Positions 8,506-16,957 of a stretch of DNA of 57,606 nt are shown here, one piece after another. The notes beneath the pieces are model-generated. The model was not told where the DNA came from. It saw only the letters and a list, made by a program, of their open reading frames with translations, and ran no database searches. Position 1 is the first letter of the stretch. Every line of letters starts with the position of its first letter. Both the position numbers and the translations under genes were made by a program. This DNA is from DASXRC01 sp036506495 (GTDB lineage: Bacteria > Actinomycetota > Actinomycetes > Mycobacteriales > Micromonosporaceae), in NCBI GenBank assembly GCA_036506495.1, contig DASXRQ010000161.1:1-57606 (forward strand), in the 5' to 3' direction.

Positions 8506-9621
8506 GTGCTGCTCATCGGGCTGACCGGCGGGATCGGGGCCGGCAAGAGCGCCGTGGCCGGCCGGCTGGCCGCGCTCGGTGCGGTGCTCGTCGACGCCGA
8601 CGTCGTCGCTCGCGACGTCGTCGAGCCGGGCTCCGCCGGGCTGCGCGCCGTCGCTGCCGCGTTCGGCCCAGAGGTGCTGCGCGCGGACGGCGCGCTCGAT
8701 CGACCCGCGCTCGCCGCGCGCGTGTTCGGTGACGAAGAGGCTCGGCGGCTGCTCGAGCACATCATCCACCCCCTGGTGCGGGCCCGCACCGCGGAGCTGA
8801 TCGCGGCGGCGCCCCCCGACGCGGTCGTGGTCAACGACGTGCCGTTGCTCGTCGAGACCGGCCTCGCCCCGACCTACCACCTCGTCGTCGTCGTGGACGC
8901 GGACGAGCGACTGCGGGTCGACCGGCTCGTCCGGGCCCGCGGCATGACCGAGGCCGACGCGTACGCCCGGATCCGTGCGCAGGCCGACCACGAGGCCCGG
9001 GCGGCCGCGGCGGACGTGCTGCTGGTCAACGACGGGACGCTGCCCGAGCTGCATGCGCGGGTGGACGCGCTGTGGCGCGACCGGATCGTGCCGTACGAGG
9101 CCAACCTGCGCCACGGTCGGGTCGTGCGCCCGACCACCGGCACGGACCCGGTCGCGTACGACCCGACCTGGCCGGCGCAGTACGGCCGATTGGCCGCCCG
9201 GATCCGGCACGCCGCAGGGAAACGGGCCGGTCGCGTCGACCACATCGGTTCCACCGCGATCCCCGGTCTGCCCGCCCGGGACGTGATCGACATCCAGCTC
9301 GGGGTACGCCCGGCGGCCGACGCCGAGGCTCTCGTCCCGGCGCTGCGGGCCGCGGGGTTCGTGGGGGGTGAGCGGGTGGACGGCGCCGACCGCCCGGAGT
9401 GGGTCTTCGGCGGTGCCGATCCGGCCCGTGCCGTGCGGCTGCACGTCCGCGAGGAGGGTTCGGCCGGTTGGCGTCGCGCGCTGCTGCTCCGTGACTGGCT
9501 GCGTGGCGACCCGACCGCCGACCGGGCCGGCGCGGACTCCGCGGCAGCCGATGGGCCGCGCGTCGCCACCGCGTTGGACGGGGCCGAGGGCTGGGCGGCC
9601 GCGACGGGCTGGCGGCCCTGA
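8506..9621 (+). CDS. coaE: dephospho-CoA kinase fused to a GrpB/UPF0157 domain
   Basis: Catalyses the last step of coenzyme A synthesis, ATP-dependent 3'-phosphorylation of dephospho-CoA. The N-terminal half (about 1-200) is CoaE: P-loop GLTGGIGAGKS, the DADVVARDVV segment and NDVPLLVETGL. The C-terminal half (about 210-371) is a GrpB/UPF0157 domain, a nucleotidyltransferase-like fold, with HIGSTAIPGLPARDVIDIQL starting at H246. This fusion is known in actinobacteria including mycobacteria, where the C-terminal domain has been linked to stability or folding of the kinase. The GrpB part looks somewhat shortened at its end. GTG 8506 places the P-loop directly at the N-terminus as in the family. 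Confidence 0.96.
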   Translation: MLLIGLTGGIGAGKSAVAGRLAALGAVLVDADVVARDVVEPGSAGLRAVAAAFGPEVLRADGALDRPALAARVFGDEEARRLLEHIIHPLVRARTAELIAAAPPDAVVVNDVPLLVETGLAPTYHLVVVVDADERLRVDRLVRARGMTEADAYARIRAQADHEARAAAADVLLVNDGTLPELHARVDALWRDRIVPYEANLRHGRVVRPTTGTDPVAYDPTWPAQYGRLAARIRHAAGKRAGRVDHIGSTAIPGLPARDVIDIQLGVRPAADAEALVPALRAAGFVGGERVDGADRPEWVFGGADPARAVRLHVREEGSAGWRRALLLRDWLRGDPTADRAGADSAAADGPRVATALDGAEGWAAATGWRP

Positions 9622-9636
9622 CCGGCCGAGCCGGCG

Positions 9637-11214
9637 CTACGCGAGCGGCACCCGGTGCAGCGCGGGCACGTCACCGGGGTCGAGCTCGAGGCGTCCCCAC
9701 GCGCCGAGGCGGGTGCGCAGCTCGAGTCGGCGGATCACGCCGTCCTCGTCCACCCAGTACCGCAGGCGGGCGCCACCCCCTGGCACGCCCTTCTCGACCG
9801 GCCTGGGCATCTCGAACACGGCGACCGGCGTACCGGCGACGGTGTCCGTGCGCAGCCAGGCCGCGGTGTTCCGTAGCTCCGTGGCGTCGTCGCGGTCGGA
9901 GCCGCTGAGACCGAGCGCCTCGCCGAGCAGGGTGTCAAAGTCGTACCCCGCCCGCTTCTCCCACGGGACGAAGGCCCAGTGCACGTCCGGGGGCGGCGGC
10001 AGGGGCGGCGCGTCGCCGGGCTGGTACGGGCCGAGCGGTGCCGACCTGGTCGCGACCCCGTCCGAGTTGGCCCGCAGCAGCGTGCGCCGGTCCGCGTCGT
10101 CGACGGCGAGGTACGCCACGTTGGCACGCCAGTCCAGCCATCCGGTGCCGAGCAGTAGCGTGCCGCTGGCGGTCGGCACCGTCATGCTCACCTCGCCGCC
10201 GCCGGCGGCACGGTCGTGTTGCCGAAGGCGCGACAGCGTCCGAGCCTCGTCCGCGGTCACCGCGCGGGGCGCGATCGGCGCGCCGCCCAACAGGTCGATC
10301 GCGGTCGGCGGCCGGAACGCGCCACGTTGCAGGTCCACGCGTACGGGCAGGTTCGCGCCGAGCAGCGCCTCGAACCGCCGCAGCTTCGTGTCGTTGTCCA
10401 GCCAGTACACGACGGCGCCGCCCATCGCGGCGAGGGAGGTGCCGGCGGTCGTGGATGGCGCCGCGGCGGGGCTTGCCGCCGGTCGCGCCGACGGCGGCAC
10501 CGCCGGTCCGAGCAGCACGTCGACCGGTACGCCACCGGCGAGGTCGCGGCGCAACCACCGGGAGTCGCTGTGCGCGAGCGCGTCCGCGGCGTCGGGCGTG
10601 GTCGAGGCGATCGTGAACAACAGGCCGACGAACGAGTCGAGCGCGGTCGCGCCTTGGCGGCCGGGCACGATCGGGCTCAGCCGCCAGCGGTCCGCCGGCG
10701 GCTTCGCGGGCGGGTCCTGCGCCGCCGCAGAGACCTCGGGAGCGGATGTCGCACCGCCGGGGGTGGGTGTCGCACCGCCCGCCGGCCGGCCTTGCCGCAT
10801 GGCGATCAATCCGGGGATCGCTTGAACCAGCATGTCCGACGCGCCGGTGACGGTGAGGTACGCCAGGGGACGACGCCAGTCGACCCATCCGGCCAGCTGG
10901 CTCTCCCGGCCCGGTTGGCCGATCGTCGCCCGGACGCCGACCACCCCGTCCTGGTAGTTGCGCAGCCGCATCGCGGCCAGCCGCTCCGCCTCCTCGGCCG
11001 AGAGCGGGCGGCCGGCTGCCGGCTTGGCGGGCGGCGCGCACGAGGACAGTCCATGGGTGAGCACGGCGGCCGCACCGATCGCCAGGCAGAGAGTGAGCGC
11101 GAGGGCGGCGGTGCGGCGACGATCCGGAGTCGTGGCGCGGTGACGATCATGGGCGGCGGTGCGGCGGCGTTCAGGGGCGGACGTGCGGCCACCATGGGGG
11201 GCGGAGTGCCTCAC
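9637..11214 (-). CDS. putative lipoprotein with an internally duplicated domain, function unknown
   Basis: Up to 525 residues. The N-terminus is Arg/His-rich, then a hydrophobic stretch ALALTLCLAIGAAAVLTHG and a lipobox-like LSSC, so it is probably a surface lipoprotein. The start is uncertain (GTG 11214, no clear ribosome site) and may lie further in. The mature part holds two similar halves: GWVDWRRPLAYLTV in the first and GWLDWRANVAYLAV in the second, each followed by a W/P-containing segment, a WLRRD/WLRTD-like motif and a terminal YWLDNDTKLRRFE / YWVDEDGVIRRLE strand. That last pattern resembles LolA/LppX-like folds but I do not assign a family. Convergent with coaE, 15 bases apart. Confidence 0.75.
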   Translation of the reverse strand: MRHSAPHGGRTSAPERRRTAAHDRHRATTPDRRRTAALALTLCLAIGAAAVLTHGLSSCAPPAKPAAGRPLSAEEAERLAAMRLRNYQDGVVGVRATIGQPGRESQLAGWVDWRRPLAYLTVTGASDMLVQAIPGLIAMRQGRPAGGATPTPGGATSAPEVSAAAQDPPAKPPADRWRLSPIVPGRQGATALDSFVGLLFTIASTTPDAADALAHSDSRWLRRDLAGGVPVDVLLGPAVPPSARPAASPAAAPSTTAGTSLAAMGGAVVYWLDNDTKLRRFEALLGANLPVRVDLQRGAFRPPTAIDLLGGAPIAPRAVTADEARTLSRLRQHDRAAGGGEVSMTVPTASGTLLLGTGWLDWRANVAYLAVDDADRRTLLRANSDGVATRSAPLGPYQPGDAPPLPPPPDVHWAFVPWEKRAGYDFDTLLGEALGLSGSDRDDATELRNTAAWLRTDTVAGTPVAVFEMPRPVEKGVPGGGARLRYWVDEDGVIRRLELRTRLGAWGRLELDPGDVPALHRVPLA

Positions 11215-11534
11215 GCGAGGTTGAACGCGGCGGCGGCCCAGAGGTGACGGCGAGGGGATCGGCCGGCACAGCGGCCGGACATTAAGGGCGCTCGCGGCGG
11301 CCGGTCAGCGCGCAATCGCGCGACCGCAACGGTGCGCTCGCCAGCTGGATGCCGGGGCTGCAACCCTGCGCCGGTCGTGACCGGCCGGTGTGGAGGCCCG
11401 GTCGTTACCCGGACGGCCGCCGCGAGCGGCCTACCCCCCGACGGTAGCGCGATGATCTTCGGGGCACAATCGGGATATCGAAGGCGATCACATGCGTGCC
11501 GTCGTCGTCGGACCGTCGGCGTACGGTGGTTTTC
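11215..11534 (+). promoter_or_regulatory. uvrB upstream region with a leaderless-type -10
   Basis: 320 bases between the divergent lipoprotein gene and uvrB. TACGGT at 11522-11527 lies 7 bases before the uvrB ATG, with no ribosome binding site, fitting leaderless transcription. Short GC-rich palindromes occur around 11365-11420. I see no LexA-type box and no other gene. Confidence 0.4.
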
Positions 11535-13667
11535 ATGAGCCTGGACATCCCCCGACTCGACGGTCGCTTCGAGGTCGTCAGCGATTTCCGGCCCTCCGGC
11601 GACCAGCCCGCCGCCATCGATGACCTGGAGCGGCGCGTGAAGCGGGGTGACCGGCACGTCGTGCTGCTCGGCGCCACTGGCACCGGCAAGAGCGCGACCA
11701 CGGCGTGGCTCGTCGAGCGGATCCAACGGCCCACCCTGGTGATCGCCCCGAACAAGACCCTCTGCGCGCAGCTCGCCAAGGAGTTCCGCGAGCTGCTGCC
11801 TAACAATGCCGTGGAGTATTTCGTCAGCTACTACGACTACTACCAGCCCGAGGCGTACATCCCGCAGACCGACACCTATATCGAGAAGGATTCCTCGATC
11901 AACGAGGAGGTCGAACGGCTCCGGCACTCGGCGACGATGTCCCTGCTCACCCGGCGCGATGTCATCGTGGTCGCGACCGTGAGCGCGATCTACGGTCTGG
12001 GCACCCCGCAGGAGTATCTCGACCGGACCGTGAAGATCGAGGTCGGTCAGGAGGTCGACCGCGACAAGCTGCTGCGGCGCCTAGTCGACATCCAGTACAC
12101 CCGCAATGACATGGCCTTCAACCGTGGCACGTTTCGGGTGCGCGGCGACACGCTGGAGATCATCCCGGCGTACGAGGAGCTCGCGGTCCGGGTGGAGCTG
12201 TTCGGCGACGAGGTCGAGAAGCTGTACTACCTGCACCCGCTGACCGGCGAGGTGGTCCGGGAGGTCGACCAACTGCTGATCTTCCCGGCCACGCACTACA
12301 CCGCGGGCCCGGAGCGGATGGAGCGGGCGATCCGCGGCATCGAGGCCGAACTGGACGCACGGCTGGCCGAGCTGGAGCGGCAGGGCAAGCTGCTGGAGGC
12401 GCAGCGACTGCGCATGCGGACGACGTACGACGTCGAGATGATGCGGCAGGTCGGCTTCTGCTCGGGCATCGAGAACTACTCGATGCACATCGACGGCCGC
12501 GAGCCGGGCAGCCCCCCGCACTGCCTGCTCGATTACTTCCCCGACGACTTCCTCATGGTCATCGACGAGTCGCACGTCACCGTCCCGCAGATCGGCGGCA
12601 TGTACGAGGGTGACGCCTCCCGCAAGCGGATCCTCGTCGAACACGGCTTCCGCCTGCCCAGCGCACAGGACAACCGGCCCCTCCGGTTCGACGAGTTCCT
12701 CGAGCGGGTCGGCCAGATGGTCTTCCTGTCCGCGACGCCCGGCCCCTGGGAGCTGCGGCAGGCCGAGGGCGAGGTGGTCGAGCAGGTGATCCGCCCGACC
12801 GGCCTCGTCGACCCGGAGGTGGTGGTCAAGCCGACGAAGGGACAGATCGACGACCTGATGCACGAGATCCGGGAACGTACGGACCGGGACGAGCGGGTGC
12901 TGGTCACCACGCTGACGAAGAAGATGGCCGAGGACCTCACCGACTATCTGCTCGAGCACGGCATCCGCGTCCGGTACCTGCACTCCGAAGTGGACACTCT
13001 GCGCCGGGTGGAGCTGCTGCGCGAGCTCCGCAAGGGCGACTTCGACGTGCTCGTCGGCATCAACCTGCTGCGCGAGGGCCTCGACCTCCCGGAGGTGTCG
13101 CTGGTCGCGATCCTGGACGCCGACAAGGAGGGGTTCCTCCGCTCGGGCACCAGCCTGATCCAGACCATCGGCCGCGCCGCACGGAACGTGTCCGGCCAGG
13201 TCCACATGTACGCCGACAAGATGACGCCGTCCATGGCGAACGCGATCGAGGAGACCAACCGGCGGCGGGCCAAGCAGGTCGCGTACAACGAGGCGAACGG
13301 GTTGGCGCCGGAGCCGCTGCGCAAGAAGATTCACGACATCCTCGACGACATCTACCGCGAGGCGGAGGAGACCGAGAGCGCGTTCGCGGGGCATGGGCCC
13401 GGAGGCGCGATCATCGGCGGGGCCGGCCGGCAGATGTCGCGCGGGAAGGCGCCGGTGCCCGAGACCCGCAGCCGGCGGCGGGTGACGGCCGCGCCTTCGC
13501 GCGACGGCATGGCCCGGGCCGACCTGGCCCAGCTCATCCAGGACCTCAACGAGCAGATGCTGGCTGCGGCCCGGGAGCTGCAGTTCGAGCTGGCCGCCCG
13601 GATCCGGGACGAGATGCACGAGCTGAAGAGGGAGTTGCGGGCCATGGACGTGGCGGGCGTCCGCTGA
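11535..13667 (+). CDS. uvrB: excinuclease ABC subunit B
   Basis: Damage-verification helicase of nucleotide excision repair; 710 residues, close to the family length. The N-terminal helicase motif is GATGTGKSATTAW, the damage-probing beta-hairpin region is YYDYYQPEAYIPQTDTYI, and helicase motifs VIDESHVTVPQI and QTIGRAARN follow. A UVR domain at the C-terminus (QLIQDLNEQMLAAARELQFE) is the UvrC contact. ATG 11535 gives the standard MSLDIPRLDGRFEV start; a longer in-frame start at 11496 lacks support. UvrA and UvrC are encoded 29 and 33 kb downstream in the same window. Confidence 0.98.
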   Translation: MSLDIPRLDGRFEVVSDFRPSGDQPAAIDDLERRVKRGDRHVVLLGATGTGKSATTAWLVERIQRPTLVIAPNKTLCAQLAKEFRELLPNNAVEYFVSYYDYYQPEAYIPQTDTYIEKDSSINEEVERLRHSATMSLLTRRDVIVVATVSAIYGLGTPQEYLDRTVKIEVGQEVDRDKLLRRLVDIQYTRNDMAFNRGTFRVRGDTLEIIPAYEELAVRVELFGDEVEKLYYLHPLTGEVVREVDQLLIFPATHYTAGPERMERAIRGIEAELDARLAELERQGKLLEAQRLRMRTTYDVEMMRQVGFCSGIENYSMHIDGREPGSPPHCLLDYFPDDFLMVIDESHVTVPQIGGMYEGDASRKRILVEHGFRLPSAQDNRPLRFDEFLERVGQMVFLSATPGPWELRQAEGEVVEQVIRPTGLVDPEVVVKPTKGQIDDLMHEIRERTDRDERVLVTTLTKKMAEDLTDYLLEHGIRVRYLHSEVDTLRRVELLRELRKGDFDVLVGINLLREGLDLPEVSLVAILDADKEGFLRSGTSLIQTIGRAARNVSGQVHMYADKMTPSMANAIEETNRRRAKQVAYNEANGLAPEPLRKKIHDILDDIYREAEETESAFAGHGPGGAIIGGAGRQMSRGKAPVPETRSRRRVTAAPSRDGMARADLAQLIQDLNEQMLAAARELQFELAARIRDEMHELKRELRAMDVAGVR

Positions 13668-13677
13668 GCCCGCGGCC

Positions 13678-14427
13678 ATGAGCGCAAGCCGGGGCCGGTA
13701 CGCCGGATACGCGGGGCGGGTCGACGGTGTCGTCGTCCGTCGTGAGGTGCCCGGTCCCCGCGTGGTGGTCATCGTCGCGTGGGGCGACGCGATGAGCGTT
13801 GCCGATCCACGTCGGCCCCACGAACCGCCTCAGACGGTCAGGTCGTTCGCGGCCAGGCTCGCCGACTCGTACGCTGTCACGCGGACGACTGGAGCGTCGG
13901 CCGGCGTCCAGCTCGATCTGGATCCGCTGGCGGCGCGTCGGTTGCTCGGCGTACCGATGGATGAGCTGGCCAACCGCGTGGTCGAGCTGGACAACCTGCC
14001 CGGCCGCTGGTCGGTCGGGTTGGCCGACCGGCTCGGCGAGCAACCGACGTGGGCCGACCGGTTCGCGACGCTCGACGCGGTGGTGGCCCGCCGGCTCGCC
14101 CGGGCGGGCGAGCCCGATCCGCGGGTCGCCTGGGCATGGTCGCGCCTGCTCGGCAGCGGCGGCCGTGCCGGTGTCGGGCGATCGCCGCCGAGCTCGAGTG
14201 GAGCCGGCGCCACCTCGCCGACCGGTTCCGACGCGAGGTCGGTCTGCCGCCGAAGACGGTGGCCCGCATCGTGCGGTTCTCGCGGGCGTACGCGGCGCGG
14301 GCGCGGGTCGCAGAGCTTGGCGGGGTGGGCGCGGGTCGCACACGCGTGCGGCTACTACGACCAGGCTCACCTAATCCGCGATGTGCGCGAGTTCGCGGGC
14401 GTGACGCCCGGCGGGCTGAGCCCGTGA
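13678..14427 (+). pseudogene. AraC-family transcriptional regulator interrupted by two compensating frameshifts
   Basis: The N-terminal half reads well in one frame (RYAGYAGRVDG ... GVQLDLDPLAARRLLGVP), matching the sensor region of DUF6597-type AraC regulators. At about 14150-14180 the homology moves to the next frame, which carries the first helix-turn-helix (RAIAAELEWSRRHLADRFRR). At about 14300-14325 it returns to the original frame for the second helix (HACGYYDQAHLIRDVREFAG). The net effect is consistent with one lost base then one gained base. The intact frame therefore encodes about 50 nonsense residues in the DNA-binding domain. It could be a decaying gene or a sequencing artefact. 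Starts 10 bases after uvrB. Confidence 0.7.
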
Positions 14428-14446
14428 CCAAGGCGCGAGGCGTCCG

Positions 14447-15184
14447 CTACCCGGCCGCCACGGCCAGCCAGGCGCCGATCCGGTCGACGAGCCCGTCGGG
14501 CGCGGCGTTCTCCGCGTGCCCGAAGCCGGGCTCGATCCAGAGCTGCTTCGGCTCCCGCGCGGCGGCGTAGAGCGCCTCCGCGTGTTCCACCGGGAAGTAC
14601 ACGTCGGCGTCTCCGTGCACGATCAGCAGCGGAATGGGGGAGATCCGAGAGGCGACCGCGTCGGGCGGCTCGGGCAGCGGATCCCAGCCGCCGGCCGCGA
14701 TCCGGGTACGCAGGGCGACCCTGCCGACGAGCCGCCCCAGCCGGCGCTCGACGACCCAATGCAGCCGACGCATCGGCACCGTGCCGCGGTAGTACCAGCG
14801 GCTCGGCCCGCTCACCGCGGCGACGGCGTCGACGCCGCCCAGCAGCGCGGCGTGCCGGACCACCACCGACGCGCCCATCGAGAAGCCCAGCGTCGCCACC
14901 GCGGCGTACCCGAGGTCGTAAGCCCAGTCGACCGCGGCCGCGAGGTCGAGCACCTCCCGGTCGCCGACGGTGGACCGCCCACCCGACCCGCCGTGCCCAC
15001 GGAAGTCGAAGCTGACCACGCCGGCCCGGCGGGCGAGCCGGGCCGCGACCCGGCGCGACGCGGGACGGCGCCACGAGCCGGTGAACCCGTGCGCCACGAC
15101 GATCGCCAGCGCCCCGGGCCCGGGGTCGTGCCGCGCGTCGATCGGCGTGCCGTCCGCCGCGCGCAGGGTCGCGGACGGGATCAC
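14447..15184 (-). CDS. alpha/beta hydrolase
   Basis: 245 residues with the alpha/beta-hydrolase fold signature: an oxyanion-region VVAHGFTGSW near the N-terminus, FDFRGHGGSGG, the nucleophile elbow GFSMGAS, then an acid-bearing VHGDADVYFPVEHA and a terminal histidine in GFGHAEN. Serine, aspartate and histidine of the triad are all present. The GTG start at 15184 overlaps the stop of the upstream monooxygenase-like gene (GTGA), indicating translational coupling. A longer frame upstream exists but reads through repeat-derived sequence. Probably an esterase or acyl hydrolase; the substrate is unknown. Confidence 0.88.
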   Translation of the reverse strand: MIPSATLRAADGTPIDARHDPGPGALAIVVAHGFTGSWRRPASRRVAARLARRAGVVSFDFRGHGGSGGRSTVGDREVLDLAAAVDWAYDLGYAAVATLGFSMGASVVVRHAALLGGVDAVAAVSGPSRWYYRGTVPMRRLHWVVERRLGRLVGRVALRTRIAAGGWDPLPEPPDAVASRISPIPLLIVHGDADVYFPVEHAEALYAAAREPKQLWIEPGFGHAENAAPDGLVDRIGAWLAVAAG

Positions 15185-15525
15185 GCCGACACGTCCGCGC
15201 CGCTCCCAAGGTCGCGGCCGAGCTCGCCGCTTCCGCTCCCAAGGTCGCGGTAGTGCTCCACGTGTGGCCGCGAGGCGAAATGCGGGCCGATCAGCGCCCG
15301 CCACGCGGTGAAGCGCTCGGTGGCCCGGAAGTTCTGTTCGTGGGCCTCCACCGAGTCCCACTCGACGAGCAGCACAAAGCGCGACGGCGACTCGACTCCG
15401 CGGGTCATGCGCACCGACCGGCAGCCGGGCGCGGTCGCCACCAGGCGGTGGCCCTCCGCGTACGCCGCGGCGAAGGCGTCCTCGTGGCCGGGAACCACGT
15501 CGATGAGAGCAACCTCGAGCACCAT
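15181..15525 (-). CDS. antibiotic biosynthesis monooxygenase (ABM) domain protein
   Basis: Small 114-residue protein with the dimeric ferredoxin-like ABM fold: MVLEVALIDVVPGHEDAF at the start, then ATAPGCRSVRMTRGVESP and FVLLVEWDSVEAHEQNFR, the standard strand-helix pattern. Family members include heme-degrading and quinone-forming enzymes, but many are uncharacterised. The last 20 residues contain a small Gly/Ser-rich duplication (DLGSGSG ... DLGSGADV). ATG 15525 is the only start with family fit. It overlaps the following hydrolase gene by GTGA, so the two are co-expressed. Function beyond the fold cannot be assigned. Confidence 0.85.
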   Translation of the reverse strand: MVLEVALIDVVPGHEDAFAAAYAEGHRLVATAPGCRSVRMTRGVESPSRFVLLVEWDSVEAHEQNFRATERFTAWRALIGPHFASRPHVEHYRDLGSGSGELGRDLGSGADVSA

Positions 15526-15550
15526 GGCGGGCAGCCTCGCACGCCCGCCG

Positions 15551-15630
15551 CGCTGCCCGCCACCCGGGCGCGGTGCCCGCCACCCGGGCGCGCTGCCCGC
15601 CACCCGGGCGCGCTGCCCGCCACCCGGGCT
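15551..15630. repeat. four tandem 20-base GC-rich repeats
   Basis: Unit CGCTGCCCGCCACCCGGGCG at 15551-15570, 15571-15590 (one change), 15591-15610 and 15611-15630 (one change at the end). It lies between the divergent ABM gene and the terC leader. Each unit has an internal CCCGGG palindrome. No spacers separate the copies. Confidence 0.9.
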
Positions 15631-15798
15631 CGGCGCAACTCCACGGAAACTGCGCCCTCGACGCCGCGGGAGACGCTTACTCCCGTGTAGTTGAGTCGAT
15701 CACCGGACGATCGCGCGACCGGCCGCCCGAGGACTACACGATCGCGGCGATTTGCACCCCGCCGTGCGCCGGACGGTGCACGTCCGCCACAATGGTCA

Positions 15799-15931
15799 GC
15801 GGAGGAGGGGAGTATTCCCTCGCGGCGGTGTCGTCAACACGATCGTCGACCGGCTCGGGCCGGGCGTCGATCCGGGACCGTCGGCCGCGCGCGCCGTTCA
15901 TACGGACGCCGGGGCGGAAGAGACCTCCGGC
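15799..15931 (+). promoter_or_regulatory. yybP-ykoY-type manganese riboswitch aptamer upstream of terC
   Basis: The leader contains the conserved elements of this aptamer in order: GGGGAGTA at 15807-15814, GTCGTCAACACG around 15830-15842, and GGAAGAGACCT around 15916-15926. P1 can form from CGGAGG (15800-15805) and CCTCCG (15924-15929). This class is established as Mn2+-responsive and commonly precedes terC/alx and mntP genes. The downstream gene here is terC, 30 bases on. Element boundaries are by eye; a covariance-model search would set them exactly. Confidence 0.85.
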
Positions 15932-15955
15932 GATGCTGCTGAGCTGCCGGAGGTC
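15922..15955 (+). promoter_or_regulatory. alternative hairpin sequestering the terC ribosome binding site
   Basis: Perfect 10-base inverted repeat GACCTCCGGC (15922-15931) and GCCGGAGGTC (15946-15955). The right arm contains the Shine-Dalgarno GGAGGT (15949-15954), 7 bases before the TTG start. The left arm is the same segment that forms the 3' side of riboswitch P1. The two pairings exclude each other, which predicts that metal binding frees the ribosome site (translational ON switch). Confidence 0.75.
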
Positions 15956-15961
15956 ACCGAT

Positions 15962-16957
15962 TTGAACGTCTCCACCTGGGTCTGGGCCGCGACTCTCGTC
16001 GTGATGGCCGCCGTCCTGTTCGCCGACCTGATAATCATTGGGCGGCGGCCGCACGAGCCGGGGATCCGCGAGTCCGCCCTGTGGGTGACCTTCTACGTCG
16101 CGCTGGCCTTGATCTTCGGCGTGGGCATCTGGCTCGTGTCGGGCGCCCGCCACGCCGGCGAGTTCTACACCGGCTGGCTGACCGAGTACAGCCTGTCCGT
16201 CGACAACCTGTTCGTCTTCGTGATCATCATGAGCCGGTTCGCGGTGCCCCGGCAGTACCAGCAGAAGGTCCTGCTGATCGGCATCGTGCTGGCCCTGGTG
16301 ATGCGCGGCGCGTTCATCGCGGCCGGTGCCGCGCTGGTGCGCGAGTTCTCCTGGGTCTTCTACATCTTTGGCGCGTTCCTGATCTATACGGCGATCAACC
16401 TGGCGAGGCAGGGCGAGGCCGGCGACGAGGACTTCAAGGAGAACGTGCTCATCCGGTGGAGCCGGCGGGCGCTGCCGTTGTCCAAGGACTTCGACGGCGC
16501 TCGCGTGACCACGACCGGGCCGCAGGGCCGTCGGATCTTCACCCCGATGCTGATCGTGATGGTCGCGATCGGTACCACCGACCTGATCTTCGCTCTCGAC
16601 TCGATTCCCGCGATCTTCGGGATCACCCAGGAGCCGTACCTCGTCTTCACCGCGAACGTGTTCGCCCTGATGGGGCTGCGCCAGCTCTACTTCCTCCTCG
16701 GCGGCCTGCTCGAACGACTCGTCTACCTGTCCATCGGGCTGGCCGTGGTGCTCGGGTTCATCGGCGTGAAGCTCGTCCTCGAGGCGCTCGCCGACAACAC
16801 CCTGCCGTTCATCAACGGCGGCGAGCACGTCGCGTGGGCCCCGCACATCCCGATCTGGCTGTCACTGGGCGTGATCATCACGACGCTGGCGATCGCAACG
16901 GTGGCGAGCCTGCTGAATACGTCCCGGGAGCGGAAGCTCGAGCGGGTCCGGCGGTGA
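15962..16957 (+). CDS. TerC family integral membrane protein, probable manganese exporter
   Basis: 331-residue polytopic membrane protein of the TerC/Alx family. Conserved acidic membrane motifs are present: FADLIIIGRR, LTEYSLSVDNLFVFVIIM and GTTDLIFALDSIPAIFGI. About eight or nine membrane spans can be seen, with a cytoplasmic loop near residues 150-190. TTG 15962 is chosen because a GGAGGT lies 7 bases upstream and NVSTWVW is the usual family start; the longer upstream frame is riboswitch RNA. The Mn2+ riboswitch supports a role in manganese export or metalation of exported proteins, as known for Alx/MntP-linked systems. Its 3' end overlaps the convergent C40 gene by 80 bases. Confidence 0.93.
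   Translation: MNVSTWVWAATLVVMAAVLFADLIIIGRRPHEPGIRESALWVTFYVALALIFGVGIWLVSGARHAGEFYTGWLTEYSLSVDNLFVFVIIMSRFAVPRQYQQKVLLIGIVLALVMRGAFIAAGAALVREFSWVFYIFGAFLIYTAINLARQGEAGDEDFKENVLIRWSRRALPLSKDFDGARVTTTGPQGRRIFTPMLIVMVAIGTTDLIFALDSIPAIFGITQEPYLVFTANVFALMGLRQLYFLLGGLLERLVYLSIGLAVVLGFIGVKLVLEALADNTLPFINGGEHVAWAPHIPIWLSLGVIITTLAIATVASLLNTSRERKLERVRR

Noticed and set aside
12081..13772. 563-residue minus-strand open frame opposite uvrB
   Set aside because: Antisense shadow of uvrB, no conserved features.
15551..15630. CRISPR array
   Set aside because: The 20-base units are directly adjacent without spacers and no cas genes are present.
15752..15961. Upstream extension of the terC frame as coding
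   Set aside because: The sequence is the riboswitch; GGAGGT 7 bases before TTG 15962 marks the true start.
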